A model generated the notes under the pieces. The model was given only the letters and a program-made list of their open reading frames with translations. It had not been told where the DNA came from and ran no database searches. Made by a program: the position numbers and the translations under genes. Positions 24,247 through 32,186 of a stretch of 64,000 nt of DNA are shown one piece after another. Numbering within the stretch: the first letter of the stretch is position 1; each line of letters starts with the position of its first letter. Source of the DNA: Rhodanobacter denitrificans (GTDB taxonomy: Bacteria; Pseudomonadota; Gammaproteobacteria; Xanthomonadales; Rhodanobacteraceae); the NCBI GenBank assembly GCA_003241385.1, contig QFPO01000014.1, positions 88,733 to 152,732 of the forward strand, written 5' to 3'.

Positions 24247-25629
24247 ATGTCCATCAGCGTCTTCGACATCTTCAAGATCGGCATCGGCCCGTCCTCGTCG
24301 CATACGGTCGGGCCGATGCGCGCAGCCGCGCGCTTCGCCGAACGCTGGCTCGACGAGCGTGGCGTGCTCGAACGCACCACGCGTATCCGTGCCGAGCTGT
24401 ACGGCTCGCTCGCGCTGACCGGACGCGGCCACGGCACCGACAAGGCCGTGCTGTGCGGCCTCGAAGGCGAGTGGCCGGACCGGATCGATCCGGACGTCAT
24501 CGATGACAAGCTCGCGCGGATCCGCTCGAGCAAGCGGCTGCGCCTGCACGGCCGCCACGAGATCGCGTTCGACGAGAAGACCGATCTGGTGTTCAACAAG
24601 CGCCAGAAGCTGCCGTACCACACCAACGGCATGCGCTTCATCGCCTACGACGCGGCCGGCGAAGTACTGGCCACGCGCGACTACTACTCGGTCGGCGGCG
24701 GCTTCGTCGTCAACCACGACGAGGCCGCCGAGGACCGCATCGTCCCGGACACCACGCCGCTGCCGCACCCGTTCCACAGCGGCGACGAGCTGCTCGCACG
24801 CTGCGAGGAATCGGGCCTGTCGATCGCCGGCGTCATGCTCGCCAACGAGCGCGCCTGGCGCAGCGAGGAGGAGATCCGCGGCAGCCTGCTGGCGATCTGG
24901 CGCGCGATGCAGAGCTGCGTCGCGCGTGGCCTGCGTGAAGCGGGCGTGCTGCCGGGCGGCCTCAAGGTGCAGCGCCGCGCGCCGATCATGTACGGCGAGC
25001 TGTGCTCGCGCCCGGAGATCGCGTTGCGCGATCCGCTGACGATCCTGGACTGGGTCAATCTCTACGCGCTCGCGGTCAACGAGGAGAACGCCGCCGGCGG
25101 CCGCGTCGTCACCGCGCCGACCAACGGCGCCGCCGGCATCGTGCCGGCCGTGCTGCACTACTACGACCGCTTCTGCCCCGGTGCCAACGACGCCGGCGTG
25201 ATCGAGTTCCTGCTGACGGCCGGCGCGATCGGCATCCTGTACAAGGAGAACGCCTCGATCTCCGGCGCCGAGGTCGGCTGCCAGGGCGAGGTCGGCGTGG
25301 CCTGTTCGATGGCCGCCGGCGGCCTGACCGCCGCGCTCGGCGGCAGCATCTACCAGGTCGAGAACGCCGCCGAGATCGGCATGGAGCATAACCTGGGGCT
25401 CACCTGCGATCCGATCGGCGGCCTCGTGCAGATCCCGTGCATCGAGCGCAATGCAATGGGCTCGGTCAAGGCGATCAACGCACAGCGCATGGCGATGCGC
25501 GGCGACGGCAAGCACCGCGTCTCGCTCGACAAGGTCATCAAGACGATGCGCGACACCGGCCGCGACATGCAGGACAAGTACAAGGAAACCTCGCGCGGCG
25601 GCCTCGCGGTCAACGTGATCGAGTGCTGA
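24247..25629 (+). CDS. sdaA: L-serine ammonia-lyase, iron-sulfur type
   Basis: Deaminates L-serine to pyruvate and ammonia with a [4Fe-4S] cluster. The 460 residues fuse the beta domain (residues 1-160, S-I-S-V-F-D-I-F-K-I-G-I-G-P-S-S-S-H-T start) and the alpha domain (about 190-455), as in proteobacterial single-chain SdaA. Cluster cysteines are visible in C-Q-G-E-V-G-V-A-C (about 345), T-C-D-P-I-G-G (about 387) and I-P-C-I-E-R-N (about 398). The substrate loop A-P-T-N-G-A-A-G is near residue 295. The gene is monocistronic with a short leader. Family and orientation are unambiguous; SdaB-type paralogues would look the same. Confidence 0.97.
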   Translation: MSISVFDIFKIGIGPSSSHTVGPMRAAARFAERWLDERGVLERTTRIRAELYGSLALTGRGHGTDKAVLCGLEGEWPDRIDPDVIDDKLARIRSSKRLRLHGRHEIAFDEKTDLVFNKRQKLPYHTNGMRFIAYDAAGEVLATRDYYSVGGGFVVNHDEAAEDRIVPDTTPLPHPFHSGDELLARCEESGLSIAGVMLANERAWRSEEEIRGSLLAIWRAMQSCVARGLREAGVLPGGLKVQRRAPIMYGELCSRPEIALRDPLTILDWVNLYALAVNEENAAGGRVVTAPTNGAAGIVPAVLHYYDRFCPGANDAGVIEFLLTAGAIGILYKENASISGAEVGCQGEVGVACSMAAGGLTAALGGSIYQVENAAEIGMEHNLGLTCDPIGGLVQIPCIERNAMGSVKAINAQRMAMRGDGKHRVSLDKVIKTMRDTGRDMQDKYKETSRGGLAVNVIEC

Positions 25630-25783
25630 GGCTGCGCAGCGCGGCCCCGGCGTCGGTCGGAGCAGCCGATCCGGATCGCGGCCCAAGTGGAGGCCGGCGC
25701 GCGCGCCACGTCGACCGGTGTCGATATACGTAGAGACCGGACTCGTCCGGCCGCCATTCCCGCGGGCGTCCTGACGACAGGCG

Positions 25784-26779
25784 CTATGCCGCGCGGCGCT
25801 GCGCGGTCGCGATCCGCCCTGCCCGGCCACGCTTGCGGTCCGGCGCTGCTCGCTTCGAGCGCCCAGCGAACTCCAGCGCCGCGAACGTCGCCAGGCCGAG
25901 CGCGAGCGGCGCGAGGTAGTGCACGCAGCGATACGCGAGCAGCGCGGCCAGCAGCGGTGCCTGACCGAGCTGGCCGCCGAGCGATGCGATGAAGACCGCC
26001 TCGACGACGCCGAGGCCGGCCGGTACGCGCACGACCAGGCCGATCACGGCGCTGCCGAGCAAGGTGACCAGGACCAGCCCGAAGTCGGCCGCGGGCAGCA
26101 GCGCATACAGCGATGCGGCGCCGAGCAGCCAGACCGGCACCGACAGCGCCAGCTGGATCAGCGCGATCTGCAGCGCCGGCAGCTCGATCGTCAGCCGGCG
26201 CCAGCGCCAGGTCCGGCGCCGCGCACGCGCACAGGCCCACAGATAGCCCGCGACGATCGCCAGCAGCCCTGCGCCGATCACCTGCAGCGCCGTCGCACCG
26301 ATCCGCCACGCCGGCGGCGGCTCGATGCGCAGACACAGCAGGGCCATGCCAAGCACCAGCAGGTAACCCGACCAGTTCGTCATCAGATTGAACGCGATCA
26401 CGCGCGCGACACACGCCGCGTCGATGCCGCGTGCTGTGTACAGGCGCAGACGCAGACCGAGCGCGCCGAGCATCGCGCCGAGACTGAGATTGCAGGCATA
26501 GCTGGCGAAGCCGATCGCCGCGATCTGCGGCTGCGACAGCGCGATGCGCGCCTGGCGTGCGGCGAGCAGCTCGTAGGCGGCGTACAGCGCGTAGCACGAC
26601 AGGCTGCAGCCGGCCGCGGTCAGGATCGTGCCGATCGGCAGCGCGGCGAATGCCGTCGCCGCCTCGGCCCAGTCGAGCTCGCGACCGATCGTCCAGAGCA
26701 TCACCGCAAGCGCGACGTAGAACACCGCGAGCACGGCACGCATCAGCCAGCGGCGCGTCGGCGAGCGCCGCTCAGGCAC
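25784..26779 (-). CDS. ybhN: YbhN/UPF0104 integral membrane protein
   Basis: A 331-residue polytopic membrane protein of the lysylphosphatidylglycerol-synthase transmembrane (UPF0104) family, with about eight helices. The motif V-P-A-G-L-G-V-V-E-A (about residue 270) is the family signature. It has no aminoacyl-transferase domain, so it is likely a lipid flippase-like or carrier component rather than an LPG synthase. The order ybhP-clsB-ybhN matches E. coli. I chose the GTG at 26779, which overlaps the clsB stop and has GGAGG five bases upstream; an ATG at 26800 is the alternative. Confidence 0.85.
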   Translation of the reverse strand: MPERRSPTRRWLMRAVLAVFYVALAVMLWTIGRELDWAEAATAFAALPIGTILTAAGCSLSCYALYAAYELLAARQARIALSQPQIAAIGFASYACNLSLGAMLGALGLRLRLYTARGIDAACVARVIAFNLMTNWSGYLLVLGMALLCLRIEPPPAWRIGATALQVIGAGLLAIVAGYLWACARARRRTWRWRRLTIELPALQIALIQLALSVPVWLLGAASLYALLPAADFGLVLVTLLGSAVIGLVVRVPAGLGVVEAVFIASLGGQLGQAPLLAALLAYRCVHYLAPLALGLATFAALEFAGRSKRAAPDRKRGRAGRIATAQRRAA

Positions 26780-28091
26780 GGCCACCTCCACCGGCTGCAT
26801 GCGCGCCGTCGCCGGTCGACCCGGCCGGAGCCGGCGGCTGCACGGGTGCGACCAGTTCGCCGATCGGCACCGGCGTGTCGGCATCGGGCACGGCGGCGAC
26901 CTCGGGCTTGCGCACGCGGCCGAGCTGCGGCGCATGCGCCGGCAGCCAGCCGGCGATGCGTGGGAAATGGCGCAGCAAGTGGAACAGCGCGACGCCGAAC
27001 AGCGCGCGCACGCCGCCGATCGCGCGGCGGTCGCCGGCGTCGATCGGCGTGCAATCGTGGCGGGCGAGGCGCTGCAGATGCGCATGCAGCGTCTCGTTGA
27101 ACGCCGCGTCGCGGATCAGCACGTTCGCCTCGAGGTTCAGCCACAGGCTCAGCGGATCGAGATTGCTCGAGCCGACCGTGGCCCAGTCCTCGTCGACCAG
27201 CGCGACCTTGCCGTGGAACGGCCGCCGGCAGTATTCGACGATGCGCACGCCGGCCGGCAGCAGATAGTGATACAGCGAGCGCGTCGCCGCGGTGACCCAG
27301 GGCATGTCCGGATGACCCTGCAGGATCAGCGTCACCTCGACGCCGCGCCGGGCCGCGTCGCGCAAGCCTTTGAGCAGGCGGTAACCGGGCAGGAAGTAGG
27401 CGTTGGCGATCACGATGCGGCGGCGCGCCGCGCGGATCGCGACGCGGTAGTGCCGCTCGATGTCGTCGGCATGCGCGCCGTTGTCGCGCGTCACGAACGC
27501 GACGCGCGCTCCGTCCGCCGGCGCCGCCGTATCGTCGCGGCGGCGCGGCCAGCGCAGGTCCGGCAGGCGCCAGCGCCGCCGCGGCGGCCCGATCAGCGCC
27601 TGCGCCGCCTGCCGGATCTCGGCGACGACCGGTCCGACGATCTCGACCGAATAGTCCTGCTTGGCCTGCGGCCCGAAATCGCCGAGATGGTCGGCCGAGT
27701 AATTGATGCCGCCGACGAACGCGCGCTCGCCGTCGACGACGACCAGCTTGCGATGCAGGCGCCGGAACAGGTTGGTGCGCAGGCCGAGCAGTGGCCGCCG
27801 CGGATCGAACACGTGCACGCGCACGCCGGCATCGGCGAGCGTGCGCAGGAACGCCGGCGAGAACGCCGGCGAGCCGTAGCCGTCGACGGTCAGGTCGACC
27901 GAAGCGCCGGCGCGCGCGGCGGCGACCAGGGCGTCGCGCAGCGCCTCGCCGACGGCGTCCTCGAACAGGATGAAGGTCTCGACGATGACCTCGCGCCGCG
28001 CCTGGCGGATCGTCTCGAACACGCGCGGGAAGAAGTCCTCGCCGTTCTCGAGCAGTCGCACCTGGTGCCCGTCGTGCCAGCGCGTCTTCAC
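26772..28091 (-). CDS. clsB: cardiolipin synthase, ClsB type
   Basis: A phospholipase-D-superfamily enzyme of 439 residues that makes cardiolipin from phosphatidylglycerol and, in E. coli ClsB, can also use other donors. Two HKD motifs are visible: H-R-K-L-V-V-V-D (about residue 115) and H-G-K-V-A-L-V-D (about 300). There are no N-terminal transmembrane helices, as in ClsB and unlike ClsA. The GTG start at 28091 overlaps the ybhP stop. The C-terminal 60 residues are proline- and alanine-rich and probably disordered. Its neighbours on both sides are the E. coli partners YbhP and YbhN. Confidence 0.92.
   Translation of the reverse strand: MKTRWHDGHQVRLLENGEDFFPRVFETIRQARREVIVETFILFEDAVGEALRDALVAAARAGASVDLTVDGYGSPAFSPAFLRTLADAGVRVHVFDPRRPLLGLRTNLFRRLHRKLVVVDGERAFVGGINYSADHLGDFGPQAKQDYSVEIVGPVVAEIRQAAQALIGPPRRRWRLPDLRWPRRRDDTAAPADGARVAFVTRDNGAHADDIERHYRVAIRAARRRIVIANAYFLPGYRLLKGLRDAARRGVEVTLILQGHPDMPWVTAATRSLYHYLLPAGVRIVEYCRRPFHGKVALVDEDWATVGSSNLDPLSLWLNLEANVLIRDAAFNETLHAHLQRLARHDCTPIDAGDRRAIGGVRALFGVALFHLLRHFPRIAGWLPAHAPQLGRVRKPEVAAVPDADTPVPIGELVAPVQPPAPAGSTGDGAHAAGGGGRA
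26783..26788 (-). promoter_or_regulatory. Shine-Dalgarno site that sets the ybhN start
   Basis: GGAGGT on the minus strand, five bases before GTG 26779, inside the 3' end of clsB. It favours the GTG start over the ATG at 26800, which has no comparable site. Confidence 0.5.
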
Positions 28092-28882
28092 AGGCGCACC
28101 TGCGACAGCAGGGCTGCGTGGTCCGACAGATGCGACCACGGCCGCGTGTCGAGCACCGCAGCGTCCTCGATCTGCAGGCCGCGCACGTAGATGCGGTCCA
28201 GCGGCAACAGCGGAAAGCGTGCCGGGAACGTCCGCGCCGGCGCATTCCGGCGCACCGCGAACACCTCGCGCAGACCGATCTCGGCCAGTTCGTCGCCGAT
28301 GCGGCCGCGCCAATCGTTGAAGTCGCCGGCCACGATCAGCGGTTCTTCGAGCGGCACGCGGGTCGCGACGTAATCGATCAGCCGACCGATCTGTGCGCGA
28401 CGCTGGTGCTCGCGCAGCCCCAGGTGCACGCAGATCGCGTGCAGGCCGATGTCGATGCCCGGCAGCGTCAATGCGCAATGCAGCAGGCCGCGACGCTCGT
28501 GCCTGCCGACCGACACGTCGATGTTGTCGTGGTGCGCGATCGGATACTTCGACAACAGCGCATTGCCGTGATCGCCCTGCGGATAGACCGCGTTGCGCCC
28601 GTACGCGAACTGCGGCCACATGCTGTCGGCCAGGAACTCATACTGAGGCTGGGCCGGCCAGTCGGCGTAGCGCCGCGCATGGCGCGCGTGCGCGCCGAGC
28701 ACTTCCTGCAGGAACACCAGGTCGGCACGGCTGGCGCGCACCGCCTCGCGCAGCTCGTGCAGCACGAAGCCGCGGTTGAGGAAACCGAAGCCCTTGTGCA
28801 TGTTGATCGTGAGGATGCGCAGCGTCAGCGGCAGGTCCAGTGCCGGCGCGATCTGCGCGGATGTCGATAGGCGGCTCGTCAT
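28088..28882 (-). CDS. ybhP: endonuclease/exonuclease/phosphatase family protein YbhP
   Basis: A 264-residue metal-dependent hydrolase of the DNase I-like (EEP) fold. Motifs: L-T-I-N-M-H-K-G-F (about residue 22), F-L-Q-E-V (about 57, metal-binding Glu), H-L-G-L-R (about 165), A-G-D-F-N-D-W (about 195) and S-D-H (about 255, catalytic His). It is first in the operon with clsB, so a phospholipid headgroup or phosphodiester substrate is likely. The start is uncertain: ATG 28882 is closest to the conserved core, and ATG 28909 would add nine residues; neither has a good ribosome site. Confidence 0.85.
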   Translation of the reverse strand: MTSRLSTSAQIAPALDLPLTLRILTINMHKGFGFLNRGFVLHELREAVRASRADLVFLQEVLGAHARHARRYADWPAQPQYEFLADSMWPQFAYGRNAVYPQGDHGNALLSKYPIAHHDNIDVSVGRHERRGLLHCALTLPGIDIGLHAICVHLGLREHQRRAQIGRLIDYVATRVPLEEPLIVAGDFNDWRGRIGDELAEIGLREVFAVRRNAPARTFPARFPLLPLDRIYVRGLQIEDAAVLDTRPWSHLSDHAALLSQVRL

Positions 28883-29107
28883 TCGCAACGAGTCTGTCGA
28901 CGCCAGCATGAATTGCGAATGTCTCGACGGCCCGCTTGCGCGCGCTTCGATGAACGGATGCCACCCGACCGGCGTTTCGTCCCGCGGCACAACAAGTGGA
29001 AACGTGAACCCCCGCTGGCATCGTGTGCCGCACGGCGGTCCGCTTCATCATCGAGCGAGCGAGCGCCTGCTAGCGTCGATCGCATCGACCCTTTCGGAGC
29101 TTCCGCC

Positions 29108-30892
29108 ATGGCACGACTGCTTCGCGCCGCCCTCGCCGGCGCTCTGGGTCTGTCCGGCGCCGCCGGCGCCCAGCAGAGCGATGGAACCGACGTACGCGTC
29201 GCCGCTCACGTCTACAAGCCGGCCAAGGTGGCGGCGACGCCCGAGCGCATCTTCGCACTCCAGGTACCGAAGGGGTTCGAGGTCACGGTCTTCGCCGACG
29301 GCCTGCAGAATCCGCGGATCCTGGCCGTCGCGCCGGACGGCACGGTCTACGTGAGCCGGCGCGAACAGGGCGACGTGCTGATGTTCAAGGACGCCGATCG
29401 CGACGGCCGTGCCGACGGCGGACCGGTCGCCGTGCTGCATCGCCCCGGCGCGCACGGCCTGGCGATTCACGACGGCCGTCTGTACGTCGCGACCTCACGC
29501 GAGGTATTCGTCGCGCCGATCCAGGCCGACGGCACGCTCGGGACCGCCGAGATGATCATCGGCGACCTGCCCGACACCGGCCAGCACCCCAATCGCACGC
29601 TCGCGTTCGGCCCCGACGGCATGCTGTACATCAGCGCCGGTTCGACCTGCAACGCCTGCAACGAGGCCAATCCGGAATCGGCCGCACTGCTGCGCGCCTC
29701 GCCGGACGGCCGCTCGCGCACGATCTTCGCGACCGGCCTGCGCAATACGATCGGCTTCGCGTGGCACCCGCGGACCGGCGAGATGTGGGGCCTCGATCAC
29801 GGCATCGATTACCTCGGCGACGACGAGCAGCCCGAGGAGCTCAATCGCATCGAACTCGGCAAGCGCTACGGCTGGCCGCACGTCTGGGGCGAGGGCGGAT
29901 TCAATCCGCAGTCGACGCCGCTTGGAGGCCTGACCAAGGCGCAGTGGAAGGCGATCAGCACGCCGATGGTGCTCGGCTACACCGCACATGCCGCGCCGAT
30001 GCAGATGCTGTTCTATACCGGCCAGGCATTCCCGGCCGAGTACGGCGGCGATGCATTCGCGGCGATGCGCGGCTCGTGGAACCGCAAGCCGGCGTCGGGG
30101 TACGAGGTCGTGCGCGTCGTGTTCCGCGACGGCCAGCCGCAACGCATCGAGCCGTTCGTCAGCGGTTTCCTGAGCCGCGACGGGCGCACGCATTTCGCAA
30201 GGCCGGTCGGACTGGCGATCGCGCAGGACGGTGCCCTGCTGATGGCCGACGACGGCAACGGCGTGATCTACCGGATCGCCTACGGCGGCCGCGAGCGCGC
30301 CGCGACCGAGCGCGCCACGCCGCCGGCCGACGTGATGAAGACCCAGGCCGCGCGCGGCGTCGGCGTGCCGCTCGCACTGGCGCGGCCCGAGACCGCGACC
30401 GACGGCAGCCTGCAGGTGACCTCGCCCGCGTTCGGCGACGGTGCGCCGATCCCGCCGCGCCACAGCGAGTACGCCGACGGCGTGTCGTTCCCGCTGGCGT
30501 GGACCGCAGTGCCCGAGGCACGCTCGTACGTGATCATCATGGAAGATCCCGATGCGCGGCCGATCACGCCGTTCGTGCACTGGGTCGCCTGGAACATCCC
30601 GGCCGGTACGACTTCGCTGCCGGAGGGCCTGCACGAGATCGAGCGCCTGACCGCGCCGGACGGCCTGATGCAGGGCCGGACCTCGCGCGGTTCGCCCGGC
30701 TACTTCGGTCCGCGCCCGCCGGTCGGCGATCGGCCGCACCACTACCACGTACAGGTGCTCGCGCTCGATCGCGAACTGGACCTGCCGGCCGGCTCGGACC
30801 GCGACGCGGTGCTGGCCGCCGCGCGCGGCCACGTGCTCGCGAAGGGCGAGCTGGTCGGCACCTACGCACAATCGATCGAACCGCCGCGCTGA
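29108..30892 (+). CDS. PQQ-type sugar dehydrogenase fused to PEBP/YbhB domain
   Basis: A 594-residue exported protein with two joined domains. A signal peptide (1-21) is followed by a six-bladed propeller of the soluble glucose/sorbosone dehydrogenase family (about 45-400). Propeller motifs include G-L-R-N-T-I-G-F-A-W-H-P and L-G-K-R-Y-G-W-P-H-V-W-G. Residues about 430-594 form a phosphatidylethanolamine-binding (YbhB/YbcL, Raf-kinase-inhibitor-like) domain with F-P-L-A-W-T, M-E-D-P-D-A-R and H-W-V-A-W-N-I-P. The first domain would oxidise a sugar in the periplasm; the second may bind a small anionic ligand. The reading frame is continuous across the junction, so this is a true fusion. Confidence 0.88.
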   Translation: MARLLRAALAGALGLSGAAGAQQSDGTDVRVAAHVYKPAKVAATPERIFALQVPKGFEVTVFADGLQNPRILAVAPDGTVYVSRREQGDVLMFKDADRDGRADGGPVAVLHRPGAHGLAIHDGRLYVATSREVFVAPIQADGTLGTAEMIIGDLPDTGQHPNRTLAFGPDGMLYISAGSTCNACNEANPESAALLRASPDGRSRTIFATGLRNTIGFAWHPRTGEMWGLDHGIDYLGDDEQPEELNRIELGKRYGWPHVWGEGGFNPQSTPLGGLTKAQWKAISTPMVLGYTAHAAPMQMLFYTGQAFPAEYGGDAFAAMRGSWNRKPASGYEVVRVVFRDGQPQRIEPFVSGFLSRDGRTHFARPVGLAIAQDGALLMADDGNGVIYRIAYGGRERAATERATPPADVMKTQAARGVGVPLALARPETATDGSLQVTSPAFGDGAPIPPRHSEYADGVSFPLAWTAVPEARSYVIIMEDPDARPITPFVHWVAWNIPAGTTSLPEGLHEIERLTAPDGLMQGRTSRGSPGYFGPRPPVGDRPHHYHVQVLALDRELDLPAGSDRDAVLAAARGHVLAKGELVGTYAQSIEPPR

Positions 30893-30951
30893 GCGGCGCA
30901 CGACGCGGCGGCGCCCGATTACTCTGCGGGCGCCGCCGCACGGGGACGGCG

Positions 30952-31182
30952 ATGGATCTGGACTGGGTGCAGTGGCCGGCGATGGCGGTCACCGTGCTGG
31001 CGGCGTGGAACGTCGGCGCGCGACAGAAGCAGCAGCGCGGATGGGGCTTCTGGTGCTTCCTGGCCAGCAACGTGCTCTGGATCGTCTGGGGGCTCTACGC
31101 GAAGGCGTACGCGTTGATCCTGCTGCAGGTGTTCCTGGCCGCGACCAACCTGCGCGGCGCGCGCAAGAACGAGGCGCTCTGA
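30952..31182 (+). CDS. small three-helix membrane protein, SemiSWEET-like layout
   Basis: A 76-residue protein with three hydrophobic segments (about 8-24, 30-49, 52-68) and a basic C-terminus. The spacing and the pattern S-N-V-L-W-I-V-W-G-L-Y-A resemble PQ-loop/SemiSWEET transporters, which act as dimers, but the PQ motif itself is missing. I would not assign a substrate. It lies 59 bases after the sugar dehydrogenase-PEBP gene on the same strand and may be co-transcribed with it. Confidence 0.6.
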   Translation: MDLDWVQWPAMAVTVLAAWNVGARQKQQRGWGFWCFLASNVLWIVWGLYAKAYALILLQVFLAATNLRGARKNEAL

Positions 31183-31215
31183 GCGCCGCGTGCCGCAAAC
31201 CTCCGCCGGCTGGCC

Positions 31216-31243
31216 AACAAAAAACCCGCATTTCTGCGGGTTT
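31216..31243 (-). terminator. Rho-independent terminator after tRNA-Cys
   Basis: On the minus strand: stem AAACCCGCA / TGCGGGTTT with a 4-base loop, followed by a run of T (31221-31219). It ends the kdsB-uvrC-tRNA operon. Confidence 0.9.
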
Positions 31244-31277
31244 CTGGGATGTCGCTGGACATCGCGGGACGATGTCG

Positions 31278-31351
31278 TGGAGGCCTGAGTCGGAATCGAA
31301 CCGGCGTACACGGCTTTGCAGGCCGCTGCATGACCACTCTGCCATCAGGCC
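31278..31351 (-). tRNA. tRNA-Cys (GCA)
   Basis: 74-base cloverleaf with acceptor GGCCTGA, the anticodon loop containing C-T-G-C-A-A-A (anticodon GCA), the T arm GGTTCGAATCC, and an encoded CCA. It is last in the uvrC-pgsA-tRNA-Gly-tRNA-Cys operon, as in E. coli (glyW-cysT). Confidence 0.97.
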
Positions 31352-31410
31352 GATGACGCTGAACCACATCCTGCAGGAACGTACGCCGCGGACGGCGCCG
31401 GCCCCTTAAA

Positions 31411-31438
31411 CAACAAAACCTCGGCAGGCCGAGGTTTT
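31411..31438. terminator. hairpin between tRNA-Gly and tRNA-Cys
   Basis: AAAACCTCGG-CAGG-CCGAGGTTTT, a 10-base stem symmetrical on both strands, followed by T-rich sequence on the minus strand. It probably attenuates or processes the transcript between the two tRNAs. Confidence 0.75.
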
Positions 31439-31449
31439 GGTGGAAAGCC

Positions 31450-31525
<76 letters not shown>

Positions 31526-31603
31526 CCGGGACGCGCATATTACGGAATGGCGTGAGAGTGTCAACAAAAACCTGTGCGATCGCGCGAAATTTTTCGCCGG
31601 CGC

Positions 31604-32173
31604 TCAAACGCGGCCGCTGTCGTTGTCGCGCAGCGCCGTCAGCGCGGACCAGATCGTCAGCACCGCGGCGACGACCAGCAGCGCCTCGCCGATGCGGTAC
31701 AGCCGCAGTTCCGGCACGTCGCGCTGGTGCAGGCAGACCACGATCGCGACGATCTGCATCGTCGTCTTGAGCTTGCCGATCCAGGCCACGCCGACCTTGG
31801 CGCGCTGGCCGATCTCGGCCATCCACTCGCGCAGCGCCGAGATGCTGATCTCGCGGCCGACGATGATCGCGCTGGCCACCGCCATCAGCGGCGTGGGGTT
31901 CTGCTGCACGAGCAGGAACAGGGCGACCGCGACCATCAGCTTGTCGGCGACCGGATCGAGGAACGCGCCGAACGCGGAGGTGAGGTCGTAGCGGCGCGCG
32001 ATCCAGCCGTCGAGCCAGTCGGTCAGCGCGGCCAGCACGAACACGCCGGCCGCGGCGATGTTCGACCAGGCGGCGGTGTTCGGAAAGTACTCGGGCAGAT
32101 AGAAGACGACGACGATGACCGGCAGCAGCACGATGCGGAACAGCGTGAGGATCGTCGGCACGGTCAAGGTCAT
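31604..32173 (-). CDS. pgsA: CDP-diacylglycerol-glycerol-3-phosphate 3-phosphatidyltransferase
   Basis: Makes phosphatidylglycerophosphate from CDP-diacylglycerol and glycerol-3-phosphate, the committed step of phosphatidylglycerol and cardiolipin synthesis. The 189 residues have several transmembrane helices, and the CDP-alcohol phosphotransferase motif D-W-L-D-G-W-I-A-R ... G-A-F-L-D-P-V-A-D is complete (about residues 52-76). The start ATG is 13 bases after the uvrC stop, so both belong to one transcript, followed by tRNA-Gly and tRNA-Cys. The same order occurs in E. coli. Confidence 0.96.
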   Translation of the reverse strand: MTLTVPTILTLFRIVLLPVIVVVFYLPEYFPNTAAWSNIAAAGVFVLAALTDWLDGWIARRYDLTSAFGAFLDPVADKLMVAVALFLLVQQNPTPLMAVASAIIVGREISISALREWMAEIGQRAKVGVAWIGKLKTTMQIVAIVVCLHQRDVPELRLYRIGEALLVVAAVLTIWSALTALRDNDSGRV

Positions 32174-32186
32174 GGAGCAGGGTCCC

